A stretch of 6,524 nucleotides of DNA from Sodalis-like endosymbiont of Proechinophthirus fluctus (GTDB lineage Bacteria; Pseudomonadota; Gammaproteobacteria; Enterobacterales; Enterobacteriaceae): NCBI RefSeq assembly GCF_001602625.1, contig NZ_LECR01000043.1, positions 1 through 6,524 on the forward strand, read 5' to 3'. Positions within the stretch are counted from its first letter, which is position 1. The number at the start of each line of letters is the position of its first letter. Both the position numbers and the translations under genes were made by a program. The notes below the pieces were generated by a model, which had not been told where the DNA came from, did not search any database, and saw only the letters and a list, made by a program, of their open reading frames with translations. This document shows positions 5,652 to 6,524 of this stretch, piece by piece.

Positions 5652-5730
5652 ACATTTCTCGTGATGACGGCTGTGGATAAGATTGAGTATTACTTGCCCG
5701 TCAGAATTCGCTAGCAGGGATCGCAGTTGT
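5652..5730 (-). promoter_or_regulatory. queE leader, promoter expected but not clear
   Basis: Because the eno terminator lies just upstream, queE transcription should begin within these roughly 80 bases. TAATAC and TTATCC on the minus strand are -10 candidates about 35-50 bases before the start codon. CTGACG is a poor -35 about 19 bases upstream of TTATCC. This is weak pattern evidence only. Confidence 0.25.
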
Positions 5731-5778
5731 GAATAAAAAATCCCGCTCCGGGCCGGGGGCGTTTGGGCCCAGAGCAGA
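5731..5778 (-). terminator. Strong intrinsic terminator of eno
   Basis: Read on the minus strand, the 5' arm TCTGCTCTGGGCC (5778-5766) pairs along its full 13 bases with GGCCCGGAGCGGG (5754-5742), using three G-U pairs, around an 11-base loop. An A and then six T bases (5740-5735) and ATT follow at once. It starts 15 bases past the eno stop and ends 79 bases before the queE start. It should end eno transcripts and separate queE from the eno operon. Confidence 0.88.
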
Positions 5779-5792
5779 ATCGCATACCTGAC

Positions 5793-6524
5793 TTACACCT
5801 GGCCTTTCACTTCACTCAGACCGTTGAATGGAGCGCGGTCACCCAGGGCTTCTTCTATGCGAATTAGTTGGTTGTATTTCGCCACGCGATCGGAACGGCT
5901 CATCGAACCTGTTTTTATCTGGCCAGCCGCGGTTCCTACCGCCAGGTCGGCGATGGTCGCATCTTCGGTTTCGCCGGAACGGTGGGAAATAATGGTGGTA
6001 TAACCGGCATCCTTGGCCATCTTGATCGCTGCCAGCGTTTCGGTCAACGAACCAATCTGGTTAAATTTGATAAGAATGGAGTTAGCGATACCCTTGTCGA
6101 TACCTTCTTTCAGGATCTTAGTATTGGTAACGAACAGATCGTCGCCCACCAGCTGGATTTTGTCGCCCAGTACTTTAGTCTGGTAAGCAAAGCCGTCCCA
6201 ATCGGACTCATTCATCCCATCTTCAATGGAAACGATCGGATATTGTTTGGTTAGCTCTTCTAGGTAATGGGTGAACTCCTGCGAGGTAAAGGTTTTACCT
6301 TCGCCTTTTAGGTTGTAGTTGCTGGTAGATTCCTCAAAGAATTCAGAGGCCGCGCAGTCCATCGCTAGGGTGATGTCTTTACCCAATACGTAACCGGATT
6401 TCTCGACCGCTTCCTTGATAGCGGACAGCGCCTCGGAGTTGGATTCTAGGTTCGGCGCGTAGCCGCCCTCGTCGCCCACGGAAGTGTTCATTCCTTTTCT
6501 TTTCAGAACGTTGGCCAGATTATG
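5793..6524 (-). CDS. eno: Enolase, C-terminal 243 residues (5' end off the window)
   Basis: Enolase interconverts 2-phosphoglycerate and phosphoenolpyruvate in glycolysis; in enterics it also binds RNase E in the RNA degradosome. The frame is open from the window edge ([11 protein letters not shown] then [15 protein letters not shown]) to TAA at 5795-5793, so the Met at 6491 is internal and not a start. It covers the catalytic TIM-barrel domain. Visible active-site elements, by E. coli numbering, are Glu209 (GDEGGYAPN), the magnesium ligands Asp246 ([10 protein letters not shown]), Glu290 (SIEDG) and Asp317 (VGDDLFVTN), Lys342 (ILIKFNQIG), His370 ([10 protein letters not shown]) and Lys393 (AGQIKTGS). 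The only clear divergence from E. coli is the surface stretch after AASEF ([15 protein letters not shown]) and the last few residues (SEVKGQV). It is intact as far as visible. pyrG usually precedes eno, beyond the window. Confidence 0.98.
   Translation of the reverse strand, partial: HNLANVLKRKGMNTSVGDEGGYAPNLESNSEALSAIKEAVEKSGYVLGKDITLAMDCAASEFFEESTSNYNLKGEGKTFTSQEFTHYLEELTKQYPIVSIEDGMNESDWDGFAYQTKVLGDKIQLVGDDLFVTNTKILKEGIDKGIANSILIKFNQIGSLTETLAAIKMAKDAGYTTIISHRSGETEDATIADLAVGTAAGQIKTGSMSRSDRVAKYNQLIRIEEALGDRAPFNGLSEVKGQV

Noticed and set aside
5262..5714. 150-codon plus-strand open frame
   Set aside because: It is the antisense shadow of intact queE.
5868..6254. 128-codon plus-strand open frame
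   Set aside because: It is the antisense shadow of the enolase catalytic domain.
6489..6491. ATG as a possible start of eno
   Set aside because: The frame continues upstream to the window edge with [11 protein letters not shown], which matches the enolase interior, so this Met is internal.

Overview
The window reads as chromosomal DNA of an Enterobacterales insect symbiont, most likely Sodalis (Sodalis glossinidius or a close relative). The reasons are the enteric gene content and order (ftsB, ygbE, cysC, cysN, cysD, cysJ, queD, queE, eno), proteins that line up almost end to end with their E. coli counterparts as I recall them, and a dense mix of intact housekeeping genes with badly decayed neighbours. 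The species call is inference. Intact coding sequence covers about 2.0 of 6.5 kb (about 31%).

Layout. On the minus strand, bases 1-271 are the start of an intact ftsB (cell division; its 3' end lies off the window). Bases 431-757 are a frameshifted ygbE. Bases 864-3357 are the wreck of the assimilatory sulfate reduction locus, also on the minus strand: cysC, cysN, the last dozen or so codons of cysD, and a shortened cysJ. cysI, cysH and most of cysD are gone. Two deletion scars fuse neighbouring genes: cysJ to the cysD tail, and the cysN 3' end to the cysC interior. The second scar removed the APS kinase P-loop. A locus that normally takes several kilobases is reduced to about 2.5 kb, so the cell should be unable to make sulfide from sulfate with these genes.

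Bases 3358-3694 are an AT-rich divergent intergenic region. Bases 3695-4054 (plus) are an intact queD with all expected zinc and catalytic residues. Bases 4055-4979 hold no recognisable conserved gene. This stretch contains a roughly 360-bp segment at about 29% GC, several small inverted repeats, and an abrupt GC-rich short reading frame (4737-4859) with a good ribosome binding site and an upstream Ile-Gly-Gly-Gly stretch. That frame could be a small protein or a broken double-glycine (microcin-like) peptide gene, and it is the most open-ended item here. Bases 4980-5651 (minus) are an intact 223-residue queE. Bases 5731-5778 are a strong intrinsic terminator for eno, and 5793-6524 (minus) are the C-terminal 243 codons of an intact eno, which runs off the window.

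How the genes work together: QueD and QueE catalyse consecutive steps from 7,8-dihydroneopterin triphosphate to 7-carboxy-7-deazaguanine in queuosine synthesis. Both are intact although the adjacent sulfur locus is destroyed, so queuosine tRNA modification appears to be under selection while sulfate assimilation is not. ftsB and eno are essential or central genes and mark the conserved edges of the decaying interval.
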